Positions 29,766 through 38,991 of a stretch of DNA of 39,165 nt are shown piece after piece. A model generated the notes under the pieces. The model saw nothing but the letters and a program-made list of their open reading frames with translations, did not search any database and was not told where the DNA came from. Every line of letters begins with the position of its first letter. Position 1 is the first letter of the stretch. This DNA comes from Clostridiales bacterium (GTDB taxonomy: Bacteria; Bacillota; Clostridia; Oscillospirales; Oscillospiraceae). The stretch is taken from NCBI GenBank assembly GCA_012719745.1, contig JAAXZS010000083.1:1-39165 (forward strand), given 5' to 3'. Position numbers and translations under genes: made by a program.

Positions 29766-31340
29766 ATGTATAGTGTTTCGGATGCCTTTCACGCAGCCTG
29801 TAAGGCGCCAGGGCGGCAGTTTACCGTAAAGGCACAGTTTAACGGTGATACGGTTTTAACCGCCAGCAACATCCTGTCCGCAACCGTGAACGAGGTATTT
29901 GACAGCTCCGACGGAATCTCCATCGGGTCCACCTGCAGCAGCCACGCAAAGATCAAACTGATGCAGCCTGAAACCCGGGTTGCTCTCGGCGGCGGGTATG
30001 TGATCCCATATTCCGGCCTGATGGTAGCAGGCGCGTACCAGTATGTTCCGCTTGGAAAGTTCTATGTAGCCGATATTTCCGGCAAGGATGATAACTCTAT
30101 CGTCGAAATTACCGCCTATGACGGCATATCGAAACTGGAACACGACTATACGCCCAGCGTAAATTTCCCGGCCACCATTGCGGCCGTTGCGGCGGATATC
30201 TGCAAACAGTGTGGCTTGACGCTGGACAGCGCGGTCACGTTCCCGTCCCACACCATCAGCACACTGGCCGAGGGGAACTGCAAGGCACAAATCGGGTGGA
30301 TCGCGGGACTGATGGGAAAGAACGCCTGCTGCGACCGTTACGGGAAACTCACATTCCGCTGGTATACTGCCACGACAATCACAGCAGGGCGCAGCGATCA
30401 GTATTCCGGCGGTTTGGACAGAACGATGGATGGAAATGTCACAATCCATTCTCTGACCACCGGAACCAAAGATGCACCCATCACCGCCGGGTCCGGCACC
30501 GGAATCACCAGCATGAACCCGTATATGACGCAGGATATCGCCAACACGGTGTACAACCAGATCAAAGACACCGTGATTGCGCCGTGCAAGCTGAAATGGC
30601 GTGGGGATCCATCCGTGGAGATCGGCGACATCATCAGCGCCACGGATAAAGTCGGTGCACAGCTGTCTGTGGCGATCATGGAGCAGGAAATGCACATCGG
30701 CGGCGGATTCAGCATGACAGCATCCTGCTACGGCAAGTCTGATGCGGCGGTAGTAATGGATCAGCGCCCCTCCGATGCCAAGCTGGAGAAAATGTACTCC
30801 GGGCTTACCGCGGCCATGCAGGAAGCCACCAGCCTGATCGCCGGTCGGTTGGGTGGGTACTACCACCTGACATTTGACACAGACGGATTTCCGACCGGGT
30901 GGGTGGTGCAGGACACACCGACAATAACACCCAGCACGCGTATGTGGATCATGTCCATGGGCGGCCTTGGGTTTTCCGGTGACGGCGGAACCACCATCAC
31001 GAAAGTAGCACTGACGATGGACGGCGCTGTCAATGCAGACTGCATCACCGCCGGCCAGATGTCGGCAGGGCGGATCACAGTCAACGGAAACACGCTGTCC
31101 GATTTCTTCGATGTGTCAATCGACGATGACGGGCATCCGGTGGTGCGAATCGGATCCAGTGCGTCGGCAATCGTCCTGAAGGAGTACAACGACAAGATTG
31201 CGTTCTGTGACCCGGACGGAACAATATTGGCATACTGGACGAACAACGCGTTCGAGATTATAAACCTTAAAAAATTCCGCATCGGATCGCTGGCAATGGT
31301 CGTCCAGCCGAACGGATCTGTCAGTTTTGTGGGGGCGTAA
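29766..31340 (+). CDS. Tail tip / tail endopeptidase-like protein (Tal-type)
   Basis: 524 residues; ATG at 29766. N-terminal about 370 residues have the baseplate-hub pattern (FTVKAQFNGDTVLTASNILS, GKFYVADISGKDDNSIVEITAYDGI, then KWRGDPSVEIGDII) shared by Gp18-like siphovirus tail proteins. The C-terminal part carries beta repeats (GGYYHLTFDTDGFPTGWVV; DGHPVVRIGSSASAIVLKE). It would form the tail tip and hold the receptor-binding fibre encoded next, 3 bases downstream. Confidence 0.82.
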   Translation: MYSVSDAFHAACKAPGRQFTVKAQFNGDTVLTASNILSATVNEVFDSSDGISIGSTCSSHAKIKLMQPETRVALGGGYVIPYSGLMVAGAYQYVPLGKFYVADISGKDDNSIVEITAYDGISKLEHDYTPSVNFPATIAAVAADICKQCGLTLDSAVTFPSHTISTLAEGNCKAQIGWIAGLMGKNACCDRYGKLTFRWYTATTITAGRSDQYSGGLDRTMDGNVTIHSLTTGTKDAPITAGSGTGITSMNPYMTQDIANTVYNQIKDTVIAPCKLKWRGDPSVEIGDIISATDKVGAQLSVAIMEQEMHIGGGFSMTASCYGKSDAAVVMDQRPSDAKLEKMYSGLTAAMQEATSLIAGRLGGYYHLTFDTDGFPTGWVVQDTPTITPSTRMWIMSMGGLGFSGDGGTTITKVALTMDGAVNADCITAGQMSAGRITVNGNTLSDFFDVSIDDDGHPVVRIGSSASAIVLKEYNDKIAFCDPDGTILAYWTNNAFEIINLKKFRIGSLAMVVQPNGSVSFVGA

Positions 31341-31342
31341 AT

Positions 31343-33151
31343 ATGGCAACATCAGGTTCACTAAATACAAGCGCCTATGATGGGCGCTATTTGCAATTAG
31401 CGTGGGAACGTACAACAACAAATGTGGCCGCCAATACGTCAACGCTGCACTGGACGCTGACCGGCGCAGGATCGGCGGGATCGTCGTGGTATTACGCTGG
31501 ACCATTTACGGTGGTTATCGACGGACAGACCGTATTTTCTGGTGGCGGGCGTATCCAGTTATACAACGGGACATCGGTAGCGTCCGGTGATGTTACCATA
31601 TTGCACAATGCGGATGGCACGCGCGGTTTTTCAGCATCTGTGTCGGCGGCAATCTATTCATCGTCCGCCAATGTGTCTGGATCGGATAGCTGGTCGCTGG
31701 ACACTATCCCCCGGGCATCCGTGCCTACATTATCTGCCAGCAGCCTAACAATGGGCGGTACAATCCGTATCAACACCAACACAGCGAGCAGCAGTTTTCA
31801 CCACAAGGTGAGGTATGTATTCGGAGGCTCAGAAGGAGGACAGGCAGAATTTTCAGATTATGATTCCAGCCTGGGATTCTGCCACATGGTCAACTGGACG
31901 GAACTCATTCCCCCAGTATCGCTGGCGTCGCGGGTGCCAAATGCCACATACGGAACATGCACGGTATACCTAAAAACGTATTCCGATAGCAGTTTTTCGA
32001 CCCAAATCGGAAGCGAGCAGTCGGTATCGTTTAGACTTGATGTCCCTGCATCTGTGGTGCCTACCTCTACAGGCAGGTCGGGCAGTGCAGTCAACGATAA
32101 CCCGTTTCTGGCCGGTAAAGATGTATATGTTAAAAAGTACACAAAGCTAAAGGCCGGGGTTTCGGCGGAAGGTGCATATGGTAGCACCGTTAAAAAGGTT
32201 GCTGTTACATGCGATGGTAAAACATACACAGCGGATTACGTAGCCCCGGATACTTTTATCACAACGGATGCGCTTACAACAGTAGGCGACATATCAGTAA
32301 AAATAGTCATCACTGATAGCCGTGGGCGAACAAATGTAAACTACTTTAGCCGCACCGTGCAGCCATATGCCGCGCCAACAATAAGCAGTCTCGCGTATCA
32401 GAGGGGGGCGTATTCCGGTGGAACGTGGACGGCCAGCGACACAGGCGCTGACGTCAAAATCTCATTTACGCTCGGATTATCGCTGACGGATTACGGCAAC
32501 ACGGCGTCCCTCAGCGTGGCGGTAGACGGCGAGACAACCCAGACAGCATCCGGTCAGGGCGTTGGTAGCAAGACCTATTATTTTACCAGCGTCGGCGTGG
32601 ACGTCACGCGGGCTATGTCCGTCACGGCGACCGATAGCGTTGGCACCTCTGCAAGCAAGGCAGATACCATTTCCACGATCGAGGTGCCGCTGAACATCGA
32701 TGCGCCGCTTAATCGGATAGCGATCGGCGGAGTGGCGGAAAAATCAAAAGTATTTCAGTGCAAATGGCCGGCGGAATTTACCGGCGGCGTGAAGATCGGA
32801 GATGCCGCAGTTGCGGATTTTGCAGTCGAATGCTTTTGCCCCCATAATATCTGGTATCAAAAATATAAAAGCGGCGTTATCAAGTGCTGGCTTCACAATT
32901 CAACCACTTATACCGGATCGACACCGACGGCCTTAATGGGCGGATACGTTAGCTACGTGGAAATCGAGATGCCCATTAGCTGCACAGATGTCGGTTGGAC
33001 GGGAGTGGCGTCTGGCAGACTTGGAACCGGATATGGGTTTGCGTTGGTTGTAGGGCGGTCAAATAATACCATACGCGTGTATATACTTGGCAACCAAAAT
33101 AGCAACAGTATCGAGCTGACTGGATTGTGCGTTTTTGGCCATTGGAAATGA
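31343..33151 (+). CDS. DUF859-type tail fibre / minor structural protein
   Basis: 602 residues; ATG at 31343. Opens with SGSLNTSAYDGRYLQLAWE and continues as beta-sandwich repeats rich in Ser/Thr/Gly, the features of DUF859 tail proteins known from streptococcal phages such as Dp-1. A segment with LNIDAPLNRIAIGGVAEKSKVFQCKWPAEF (about 454-484) precedes a C-terminal about 110-residue domain with several aromatic residues, a candidate receptor-binding tip. Determines host attachment by inference. Confidence 0.82.
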   Translation: MATSGSLNTSAYDGRYLQLAWERTTTNVAANTSTLHWTLTGAGSAGSSWYYAGPFTVVIDGQTVFSGGGRIQLYNGTSVASGDVTILHNADGTRGFSASVSAAIYSSSANVSGSDSWSLDTIPRASVPTLSASSLTMGGTIRINTNTASSSFHHKVRYVFGGSEGGQAEFSDYDSSLGFCHMVNWTELIPPVSLASRVPNATYGTCTVYLKTYSDSSFSTQIGSEQSVSFRLDVPASVVPTSTGRSGSAVNDNPFLAGKDVYVKKYTKLKAGVSAEGAYGSTVKKVAVTCDGKTYTADYVAPDTFITTDALTTVGDISVKIVITDSRGRTNVNYFSRTVQPYAAPTISSLAYQRGAYSGGTWTASDTGADVKISFTLGLSLTDYGNTASLSVAVDGETTQTASGQGVGSKTYYFTSVGVDVTRAMSVTATDSVGTSASKADTISTIEVPLNIDAPLNRIAIGGVAEKSKVFQCKWPAEFTGGVKIGDAAVADFAVECFCPHNIWYQKYKSGVIKCWLHNSTTYTGSTPTALMGGYVSYVEIEMPISCTDVGWTGVASGRLGTGYGFALVVGRSNNTIRVYILGNQNSNSIELTGLCVFGHWK

Positions 33152-33222
33152 CGCGTATTCTGTGCGAGCAAGAAATGCCGCAAGAGAAGGAATAAACAAA
33201 CATATACGAAAGGGAAAAGAAA

Positions 33223-33702
33223 ATGAAAGAAAACGGAATCAAGGCAATTATCACAGCCGCATTTGCCGGGCTATGCAGCTACTTCGGGGCGCTGGTAGTG
33301 CCACTGCTCATTCTGGGGGGCGCCATGGTGATTGACTACGCCACCGGCATGACTAAGGCGTGGTATACTGCCACGTTATCCAGCCGGATCGGCGTCAAAG
33401 GAATTATCAAAAAGGTGGGATATCTGGTCATCGTGGCGGTAGCCATGGTGGCTGACTGGATATTTAAATCCGGGCTTGTAAGCCTTGGGATCAATTGGAA
33501 CATTGATTTTTTGCTTTCGCTTGTGACTATTATCTGGCTGATCATTAATGAGTGTATCTCCATCCTTGAAAATGTAGCGGCAATCGGCACCCCGGTTCCT
33601 GCTTTTGTAGGAAAGATTTTCGGGAAATTAAAGAATACAGTGGAAGAAAAGGCGGACGTGGCCGGCGATGCACCGGCAGAAAGTGAGGACAAAAATGCGT
33701 AA
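33223..33702 (+). CDS. Phage holin (holin_4_1 / toxin secretion-lysis type)
   Basis: 159 residues; ATG at 33223 after AAAGGGAAAAGAA. Three to four hydrophobic helices (about 8-40 with FGALVVPLLILGGAMVIDY; about 65-84; about 93-117 with FLLSLVTIIWLIINEC), the DYATGM motif and RIGVKGIIKKVGYL of phage_holin_4_1, then a charged cytoplasmic tail. Makes the membrane hole that lets the endolysin reach the wall. Overlaps the endolysin gene by 8 bases. Confidence 0.92.
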   Translation: MKENGIKAIITAAFAGLCSYFGALVVPLLILGGAMVIDYATGMTKAWYTATLSSRIGVKGIIKKVGYLVIVAVAMVADWIFKSGLVSLGINWNIDFLLSLVTIIWLIINECISILENVAAIGTPVPAFVGKIFGKLKNTVEEKADVAGDAPAESEDKNA

Positions 33703-34645
33703 ATTTGGTATCGACATCAGCCGCTGGCAGCGCGGCATGGATCTGGCGCAGGCCAAGGCAGAAGGTGTGGAATTTGTCATCCTGCGTGGCGCCAATAGCT
33801 GCGACAAGGACAGCTGCTTTGATGACTTTTACGCCCAAGCCCGGCGCTGGGGTCTTGGCGTGGGGGCCTATCAGTACAGCATGGCCACCACCATCGATGA
33901 GGCCAGAGCGGAGGCCGAGTACATGATCAACACCGTGCTTTCCGGCAAGCAGTTCGACTATCCCATTTATCTGGATTGTGAAGATGAGGTGCAAAAGCGA
34001 CTGGGAAAAAACACGATGGACGCCATCATCCGTACCTGGTGCGACGCACTGGAGGCTGCCGGCTATTTTGCGGGGGTCTATTGCAACGGCGATTTCTACC
34101 GTAATTACTGCTCCGGGGCAGAATTGGCCAAGCGGTATACCTGGTGGTACGCCGCCTGGTGTAAAGAAGAGATCACCGACTACCCCATGCACCAATTCGG
34201 CGGCGGCACCAATTTGGTGCGCAGCAATATCGTAGCGGGCCATGTCTGCGACCAGGACTACTGCTACACCGACTTCCCGTCTATCATCAAGGCGGCAGGG
34301 AAGAACGGGCACAGCACAGACACGCCGCAGGAGGCCCCCACAACGCCATCAAAGACGGTGGACGAGCTGGCGGTGGAAGTTATCGCCGGTGCGTGGGGTA
34401 ACGGCGCAGAGCGTCAGCAGCGGCTTGAGGCGGCTGGATACAGCTACGCTGATGTACAGGCGGCGGTAAATGCCAAGCTGGAGCCGCAGGCACCCGCGGA
34501 AGAGGTGTACACCGTGCAAAGCGGTGATACCCTCTGGGGCATTGCCCAGCAGTACGGCACTGCCGTGGCAGCGATAGCCAACCACAACGATATTTCCAAT
34601 CCCAGCCTGATCTACGCCGGGCAGGAGATTCGGATTCCCAATTAA
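33695..34645 (+). CDS. Endolysin: GH25 muramidase + CW_7 + LysM
   Basis: 316 residues from ATG 33695, preceded by GTGAGGAC. GH25 lysozyme domain about 1-197 with Asp7 in GIDIS and the acidic pair Asp94/Glu96 in YLDCED; it hydrolyses the MurNAc-GlcNAc bond of peptidoglycan. A CW_7 (Cpl-7-like) wall-binding repeat lies about 221-262 (VDELAVEVIAGAWGNGAERQ), and a LysM domain about 271-315 (YTVQSGDTLWGIAQQYG ... IYAGQEIRI). No signal peptide, so it relies on the holin. Two different wall-binding modules in one enzyme is less usual. Confidence 0.96.
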   Translation: MRKFGIDISRWQRGMDLAQAKAEGVEFVILRGANSCDKDSCFDDFYAQARRWGLGVGAYQYSMATTIDEARAEAEYMINTVLSGKQFDYPIYLDCEDEVQKRLGKNTMDAIIRTWCDALEAAGYFAGVYCNGDFYRNYCSGAELAKRYTWWYAAWCKEEITDYPMHQFGGGTNLVRSNIVAGHVCDQDYCYTDFPSIIKAAGKNGHSTDTPQEAPTTPSKTVDELAVEVIAGAWGNGAERQQRLEAAGYSYADVQAAVNAKLEPQAPAEEVYTVQSGDTLWGIAQQYGTAVAAIANHNDISNPSLIYAGQEIRIPN

Positions 34646-34651
34646 TATGAC

Positions 34652-34692
34652 ACAGCCCCGCGGGAGTTTATGGCTCCTGCGGGGCTGTTTTT
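34652..34692 (+). terminator. Terminator of the late operon
   Basis: 15-base arms at 34652-34666 (ACAGCCCCGCGGGAG) and 34674-34688 (CTCCTGCGGGGCTGT), with one G-U pair and a 7-base loop, followed by T5. Closes lysis gene transcription. Confidence 0.93.
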
Positions 34693-34694
34693 CA

Positions 34695-34716
34695 TTAGCA
34701 TTTTCATTAGCATTTT
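34695..34716. repeat. Right copy of putative integrase arm-type repeat
   Basis: Identical over 22 bases to 1057-1078 (two TTAGCATTTT units, 12-base period). An inverted partial copy, TGCTAATG, lies at 34730-34737. In the circular phage genome the two copies flank the attP core. Confidence 0.5.
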
Positions 34717-34805
34717 GCATCTAAAATTTTGCTAATGCGGATTCATTTTGTTGTGTTCAATGTAAATATTTTTATATTTATAAATCGAGGAAACCACTGA
34801 TACAT

Positions 34806-34842
34806 AAAAGAAAAACCGCCTAACCATTGCGGTTAAGCGGTT
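34806..34842 (-). terminator. Phage-borne terminator now serving tRNA-Ser
   Basis: Arms AACCGCCTAACC (34814-34825) and GGTTAAGCGGTT (34831-34842), one wobble pair, 5-base loop; the minus strand continues TTTTTCTTTT. It lies 8 bases beyond the attR core on the phage side, so leftward transcription from tRNA-Ser stops here instead of entering the late operon antisense. Confidence 0.8.
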
Positions 34843-34850
34843 CTCTTATT

Positions 34851-34877
34851 TGGCGGAGAGAAAGGGATTCGAACCCT
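34851..34877. repeat. attR core (27 bp) within the tRNA-Ser 3' end
   Basis: Identical to attL at 981-1007. Because the crossover region equals the tRNA 3' end, the tRNA gene stays intact at this junction. Confidence 0.92.
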
Positions 34878-34942
34878 TGATACCTTTTAAGGGTATACAC
34901 GATTTCCAATCGTGCGCCTTCGACCAGCTCAGCCATCTCTCC
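34851..34942 (-). tRNA. tRNA-Ser (anticodon GGA), integration target
   Basis: 92 bases with encoded CCA. Acceptor GGAGAGA pairs with TCTCTCC, discriminator G; D arm GGCTGAGC...; anticodon stem CACGATT/AATCGTG around GGA; long variable arm (ATACCC...GGTAT) typical of a serine tRNA; T arm AGGGTTCGAATCCCT. Reads UCC/UCU serine codons. Complete despite prophage insertion. Confidence 0.97.
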
Positions 34943-34972
34943 ATGACATCGCGCTCGATAACAGCATTGACT

Positions 34973-35000
34973 ATTATAACAAAGAATTCGCCGTTGTCAA
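34973..35000 (-). promoter_or_regulatory. Promoter of tRNA-Ser
   Basis: On the minus strand TTGACA (34995-35000), 16-base spacer, TATAAT (34973-34978); both hexamers are perfect. Expected start near 34966, about 24 bases before the mature 5' end. A promoter this strong explains why a terminator beyond attR matters. Confidence 0.85.
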
Positions 35001-35032
35001 GATAAAATACAGGATAAAATCTATTTTTTTAC

Positions 35033-35076
35033 TAGGCAAAGACGCCTCCGGCGGCAGCTGGAGGCGTCTTTGCCTA
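35033..35076 (-). terminator. Terminator of the argGHF operon
   Basis: Perfect 17-base arms at 35033-35049 and 35060-35076 around a 10-base loop, containing AAAGACGCCTCC and its complement. The minus-strand tail is only moderately T-rich. It lies 24 bases after the argF stop and shields the tRNA promoter. Confidence 0.85.
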
Positions 35077-35099
35077 TATTAAGGAAGAGTAAAGCGTTT

Positions 35100-36080
35100 T
35101 TACTGCATCAGCTCTGCCAGCACAGCCTTAATGGTGTGCATCCGGTTTTCGGCCTCGTCAAAGACAATGGACTGCGCGGACTCAAATACGCCGTCGGTCA
35201 CCTCCAACGCCGAAAGACCGTATTTGTCGTAAATCTCCTTGCCAACGCCGGTATTCAGATCGTGGAAGGCGGGCAGACAGTGCATAAACACCGCCTGAGG
35301 CCCGGCCAGCGCCATCACCTCTTCGTTTACCTGATAGGGCAGCAGATCGGTAATCCGCTCCTGCCACACCGCGTCAGGCTCCCCCATAGACACCCAAACA
35401 TCGGTGTAGATCACATCGGCACCGGCCACGGCTGCGGGCACATCCTCTTCAAAGGAGAGCGTGGCACCTGTTTCGGCGGCAATCTGCTGACACTGGTCAA
35501 TGAGGGCGGGGTTCGGGAAGTATTTTTTGTTGGAGCAGGCCACAAAGTGCATGCCCATCTTGGCGCAGCCCACCATCAGGGAGTTGCCCATGTTATAGCG
35601 GGCGTCGCCCATATACACCAACTTGACGCTCTTGAGATGGCCGAAATGCTCCTGAATGGTCAGAAAGTCCGCCAGAATCTGGGTGGGATGAAACTCGTTG
35701 GTGAGGCCGTTGAACACGGGGACACCGGCCTTTTCTGCCAGCTCCTCCACCACCGCCTGCCCGTAGCCGCGGTACTCGATGCCGTCATAGAGACGGCCCA
35801 GCACCCGGGCGGTATCGGCAATGGACTCTTTCTTGCCAATCTGAGAGCCGGAGGAGAGGTAGGTGACATGCATTCCCAGATCATAGGCTGCCACCTCAAA
35901 AGAGCAGCGGGTACGGGTAGAGGTCTTTTCAAAGATCAGAGCCAGATTTTTACCGGCAAGCATTTGGTGAGGAATGCCGGCCTTTTTTTGCTCTTTCAGC
36001 TTGGCGGCGGTATTCAGGAACTGCTGGATCTCAGAAGGTGTGTAGTCCAGTAGTTTTAAAAAGTGCATATGGTTTTTCAT
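35100..36080 (-). CDS. argF: Ornithine carbamoyltransferase
   Basis: Makes citrulline from ornithine and carbamoyl phosphate in cytoplasmic arginine synthesis. 326 residues from ATG 36080, preceded by AAGGAGG; the open frame extends upstream into argH but without a start signal. Carbamoyl-phosphate motif STRTRCSFE, the [11 protein letters not shown] motif, ornithine-binding DVWVSMGE (in place of the commoner SMG-containing variants) and the HCLPA loop with the catalytic Cys are all present. Last gene of argGHF, 13 bases after argH. Confidence 0.97.
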   Translation of the reverse strand: MKNHMHFLKLLDYTPSEIQQFLNTAAKLKEQKKAGIPHQMLAGKNLALIFEKTSTRTRCSFEVAAYDLGMHVTYLSSGSQIGKKESIADTARVLGRLYDGIEYRGYGQAVVEELAEKAGVPVFNGLTNEFHPTQILADFLTIQEHFGHLKSVKLVYMGDARYNMGNSLMVGCAKMGMHFVACSNKKYFPNPALIDQCQQIAAETGATLSFEEDVPAAVAGADVIYTDVWVSMGEPDAVWQERITDLLPYQVNEEVMALAGPQAVFMHCLPAFHDLNTGVGKEIYDKYGLSALEVTDGVFESAQSIVFDEAENRMHTIKAVLAELMQ

Positions 36081-36093
36081 GTCTTTTTCCTCC

Positions 36094-37473
36094 TTATTGA
36101 TGGGATTCCAGAAACGTATGCAGCAATTCAAGTTGTGCGCCCACCGTGGCGGGGCCACCGTAGCTCTGCCGCTTTCCCACGCAGACGGGGAGGGACAGCG
36201 CCTCATAGATGTCCTCACCAAAAAGCGGCGAAAAGGCCTGGAATTCGGTCAGCGACAGTTCCTCCAGCGTTTTTCCCTGAGCGGCGTACAGATGCACCAG
36301 CTGTCCGGAAATCTTATAGGCGTCCCGGAAGGGCATCCCTTTCCGTGTGAGATAGTCGGCGCAGTCCGTGGCGTTGAGAAAGCCGCCCTTGGCGGCGCTC
36401 TCCATCTTCTGGGGAAGCGCAGTCATGGTGTCCACCATGGCGGTAAATACCGGCAAACACATTTTTACCGTGTCCACCGTGTCAAACACCGGCTCCTTAT
36501 CCTCCTGCATGTACTTGTTATAGGCCAGCGGTAGGGATTTCATTACCGTCAGAAGCGTCACAAGAGAACCGTAAACCCGGCCGGTTTTTCCTCGCACCAG
36601 CTCCGCCATATCCGGATTTTTCTTCTGGGGCATGATGGAAGAGCCGGTGGAATAGGCGTCGGACAGCTCCACAAATTTGAATTCCCAGCTGCACCAGAGA
36701 ATAATCTCCTCGGAAAAGCGTGAGAGATGCATCATCAGAATGGACATATCGCTTAAAAATTCAACGGCATAGTCGCGGTCGGACACGCCGTCCAGACTGT
36801 TGGCGGTGGGGCGGATAAAGCCCAGAGCGGCGGCGGTGTTGAAGCGGTCGATGGGATAGGTGGTCCCGGCCAGAGCACAGCACCCCAGCGGGCACTCATC
36901 CATCCGCACCTGACAGTCCTCCAAACGTGTGACATCCCGCTCCAGCATGGCCGCATAGGCCAGCAGGTGATGACCCAGCGTAACGGGCTGCGCCCGCTGC
37001 ATGTGGGTATAGCCGGGCATCACCGTGTCCTGATACTGCTCCGCTTTCTGCGCCAGAACGGATAGAAGAGATAGAATCTGAGAGCGGATGACGGTTATCT
37101 CTTTCTTTAAATAAAGGCGCAGGTCGAGGGCCACCTGATCGTTGCGGCTGCGGGCGGTGTGCAGTCGCTTTCCTGCCGATCCGATGCGCTTTGTCAGCAG
37201 CGCCTCCACCCACATGTGAATGTCCTCGGCGTCGCCATCGGGTGCTATGACGCCGCTGGCGAGATCTTCCAGAATGCCCTGCAACCCCTGGGAGATCTGG
37301 GCCACATCCTCATTTGAAAGAATGCCGCACTGCCCCAGCATGGCCGCATGGGCAAGACTTCCCTCTATATCCTCCTGCCAGAGACGCTTGTCAAAGGGGA
37401 GGGAGGTGTTAAAGTCATCCGCCAGCCGGGCGGTCTGCCCGGCAGACCGCCCAGCCCACAGTTTATCGCTCAT
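36094..37473 (-). CDS. argH: Argininosuccinate lyase
   Basis: Splits argininosuccinate into arginine and fumarate. 459 residues from ATG 37473, which overlaps the argG stop (ATGA on the minus strand) and is probably translated by coupling, as no strong ribosome site is seen. Fumarase-family signature [25 protein letters not shown] near residue 110 and [11 protein letters not shown] at about 158 are visible. The N-terminal [19 protein letters not shown] is typical of ArgH. Confidence 0.97.
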   Translation of the reverse strand: MSDKLWAGRSAGQTARLADDFNTSLPFDKRLWQEDIEGSLAHAAMLGQCGILSNEDVAQISQGLQGILEDLASGVIAPDGDAEDIHMWVEALLTKRIGSAGKRLHTARSRNDQVALDLRLYLKKEITVIRSQILSLLSVLAQKAEQYQDTVMPGYTHMQRAQPVTLGHHLLAYAAMLERDVTRLEDCQVRMDECPLGCCALAGTTYPIDRFNTAAALGFIRPTANSLDGVSDRDYAVEFLSDMSILMMHLSRFSEEIILWCSWEFKFVELSDAYSTGSSIMPQKKNPDMAELVRGKTGRVYGSLVTLLTVMKSLPLAYNKYMQEDKEPVFDTVDTVKMCLPVFTAMVDTMTALPQKMESAAKGGFLNATDCADYLTRKGMPFRDAYKISGQLVHLYAAQGKTLEELSLTEFQAFSPLFGEDIYEALSLPVCVGKRQSYGGPATVGAQLELLHTFLESHQ

Positions 37474-38696
37474 TGTTCCAGCTTGCCCTGCTCCATCAGC
37501 GCCTGCACCTGGGTGGGCAGACCCCACAGATTGATGAAGCCGGTGGCCTGAGACTGGTCGTAGTCGCTTTCACCGAAGGTGCAGATGTTTTCGGAGTACA
37601 AGGAGCAGGGGGAGGTGATGCCGGCCTTGATGATGTTGCCCTTGTAGAGCTTCAGCTTCACAGTACCGGTAACATTTTTCTGGGTGGCGGTGACAAAGGC
37701 GGACAGTGCCTCGCGCAGGGGGGAGAACCACTGGCCATTGTAGAGAAGCTCCGCAAAGCAGACGGACAGCTCCTGCTTCTTGTGGACGGTCATTTTGTCC
37801 AGACACAGTGTTTCCAGCGCCTCATGCGCCTTGTAGAGAATGGTGCCGCCGGGGGTCTCGTACACGCCGCGGCACTTCATGCCCACCAGACGGTTTTCCA
37901 CGATATCCAAAAGGCCGATGCCGTTTTCACCGCCGATCTTGTTGAGCTTCCAGATGATGTCGGTGGCGGACAGCTTCTGGCCGTCCAGCGCCACGGGCAC
38001 GCCCTTTTCAAAAGCCAGCTCCACATAGGCGGGCTTGTCGGGCGCCTGCAGGGGAGATACGCCCATCTCCAGGAAACCGGGTTTTTCGTACTGCGGCTCG
38101 TTGGCCGGGTCCTCCAGATCCAGCCCCTCGTGGCTTAAGTGCCACATGTTCTTATCCTTGGAGTAATTGGTTTCTCGGTTGATTTTCAAGGGTACATGAT
38201 GGGCCTCGGCGTAGTCAATCTCTTCTTCACGGGATTTAATGGCCCACTCACGCCAGGGGGCAATAATCTTCATATTGGGGGCGAAGTGCTTGATAGCCAG
38301 CTCAAAACGTACCTGATCGTTGCCCTTACCGGTGCAGCCGTGTGCAATGGCGTCCGCCTTTTCCTTCAACGCAATTTCTACAAGGGACTTGGCGATGATG
38401 GGACGAGCAAAGGCTGTACCCATCAGATACTCCTCATAGATAGCACCCGCCTGCATGGAGGGGATGATGACGTCGTTGACCATCTCGTCGCATAGATCCA
38501 CGGCATAGAATTTGGAGGCACCGGTCTTATAGGCTTTTTCCTCCAGACCCTCCAGCTCGTCGGCCTGGCCCACATTGCCGGCCACGGCAATGATTTCCGG
38601 ATTGTTGTAGTTTTCTTTCAGCCAGGGAATGATGACCGAGGTGTCAAGGCCGCCGGAGTAGGCCAGTACAATTTTTTTAATATCTTTTTTTTCCAT
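37470..38696 (-). CDS. argG: Argininosuccinate synthase
   Basis: Condenses citrulline and aspartate with ATP. 408 residues; ATG at 38696 with AGGAGG about 7 bases upstream. ATP pyrophosphatase P-loop [12 protein letters not shown] near the N-terminus, [15 protein letters not shown], and the citrulline/aspartate-binding middle ([19 protein letters not shown]). First gene of the argGHF transcript from the promoter at 38751-38779. Confidence 0.98.
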   Translation of the reverse strand: MEKKDIKKIVLAYSGGLDTSVIIPWLKENYNNPEIIAVAGNVGQADELEGLEEKAYKTGASKFYAVDLCDEMVNDVIIPSMQAGAIYEEYLMGTAFARPIIAKSLVEIALKEKADAIAHGCTGKGNDQVRFELAIKHFAPNMKIIAPWREWAIKSREEEIDYAEAHHVPLKINRETNYSKDKNMWHLSHEGLDLEDPANEPQYEKPGFLEMGVSPLQAPDKPAYVELAFEKGVPVALDGQKLSATDIIWKLNKIGGENGIGLLDIVENRLVGMKCRGVYETPGGTILYKAHEALETLCLDKMTVHKKQELSVCFAELLYNGQWFSPLREALSAFVTATQKNVTGTVKLKLYKGNIIKAGITSPCSLYSENICTFGESDYDQSQATGFINLWGLPTQVQALMEQGKLEQ

Positions 38697-38733
38697 AATG
38701 TGTTCCTCCTGATAAATGCGCCTTAAAAGCGTA

Positions 38734-38779
38734 TGAATTTTTATGCACTAATAGTAGCATACAGTGAATGAAAATTCAA
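38734..38779 (-). promoter_or_regulatory. argG promoter with two ARG boxes
   Basis: Minus strand: TTGAAT (38774-38779), 17-base spacer, extended -10 TGCTACTAT (TACTAT at 38751-38756). ARG boxes TGAATGAAAATTCA (38765-38778) overlapping the -35 and TGAATTTTTATGCA (38734-38747) at the start site, 31 bases apart. Both match the ArgR/AhrC consensus, so arginine should repress the operon. Confidence 0.85.
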
Positions 38780-38866
38780 CTGGACATTTTCACTAAATTT
38801 AAAAGACATGCGACCCTGCGCCCTGCACTATATTGCATAAATATGGCTATAATTGAAAAATTATAC

Positions 38867-38895
38867 TTGAATATTGGATTAAATTAAATTATTAT
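38867..38895 (+). promoter_or_regulatory. Probable argC promoter
   Basis: TTGAAT (38867-38872), 17-base spacer, TATTAT (38890-38895). A half-conserved ARG-box-like ATGAATATACAG lies at 38931-38942, downstream of the expected start, so ArgR control is plausible but weaker than for argG. Confidence 0.5.
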
Positions 38896-38991
38896 TCATA
38901 TGTAAATACAGAATGCATACGAAACTGGCCATGAATATACAGACAGGCAGTGGCTGACCCTGTATGATAATTAAAAATAGGATGAATGATT

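Larger units (their letters stand above)
981..34877. mobile_element. Integrated temperate siphovirus prophage, probably packaging-defective
   Basis: Bounded by identical 27-bp repeats (981-1007 and 34851-34877) that correspond to the 3' end of tRNA-Ser. The integrase lies just inside the left end and the endolysin near the right end. Modules run in the usual order of Gram-positive temperate siphoviruses: integration, immunity, early regulators, replication/recombination, packaging, head, tail, lysis. Only the large terminase and portal are missing, at 19011-19230. There is no head protease, which is consistent with the GP20 scaffold plus P22-like coat architecture. Confidence 0.93.

Noticed and set aside
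35070..36053. Long rightward open frame opposite argF, and a similar one opposite argG (37473-38138)
   Set aside because: Both arise from the codon bias of GC-rich arg genes on the other strand; the products resemble no protein family.
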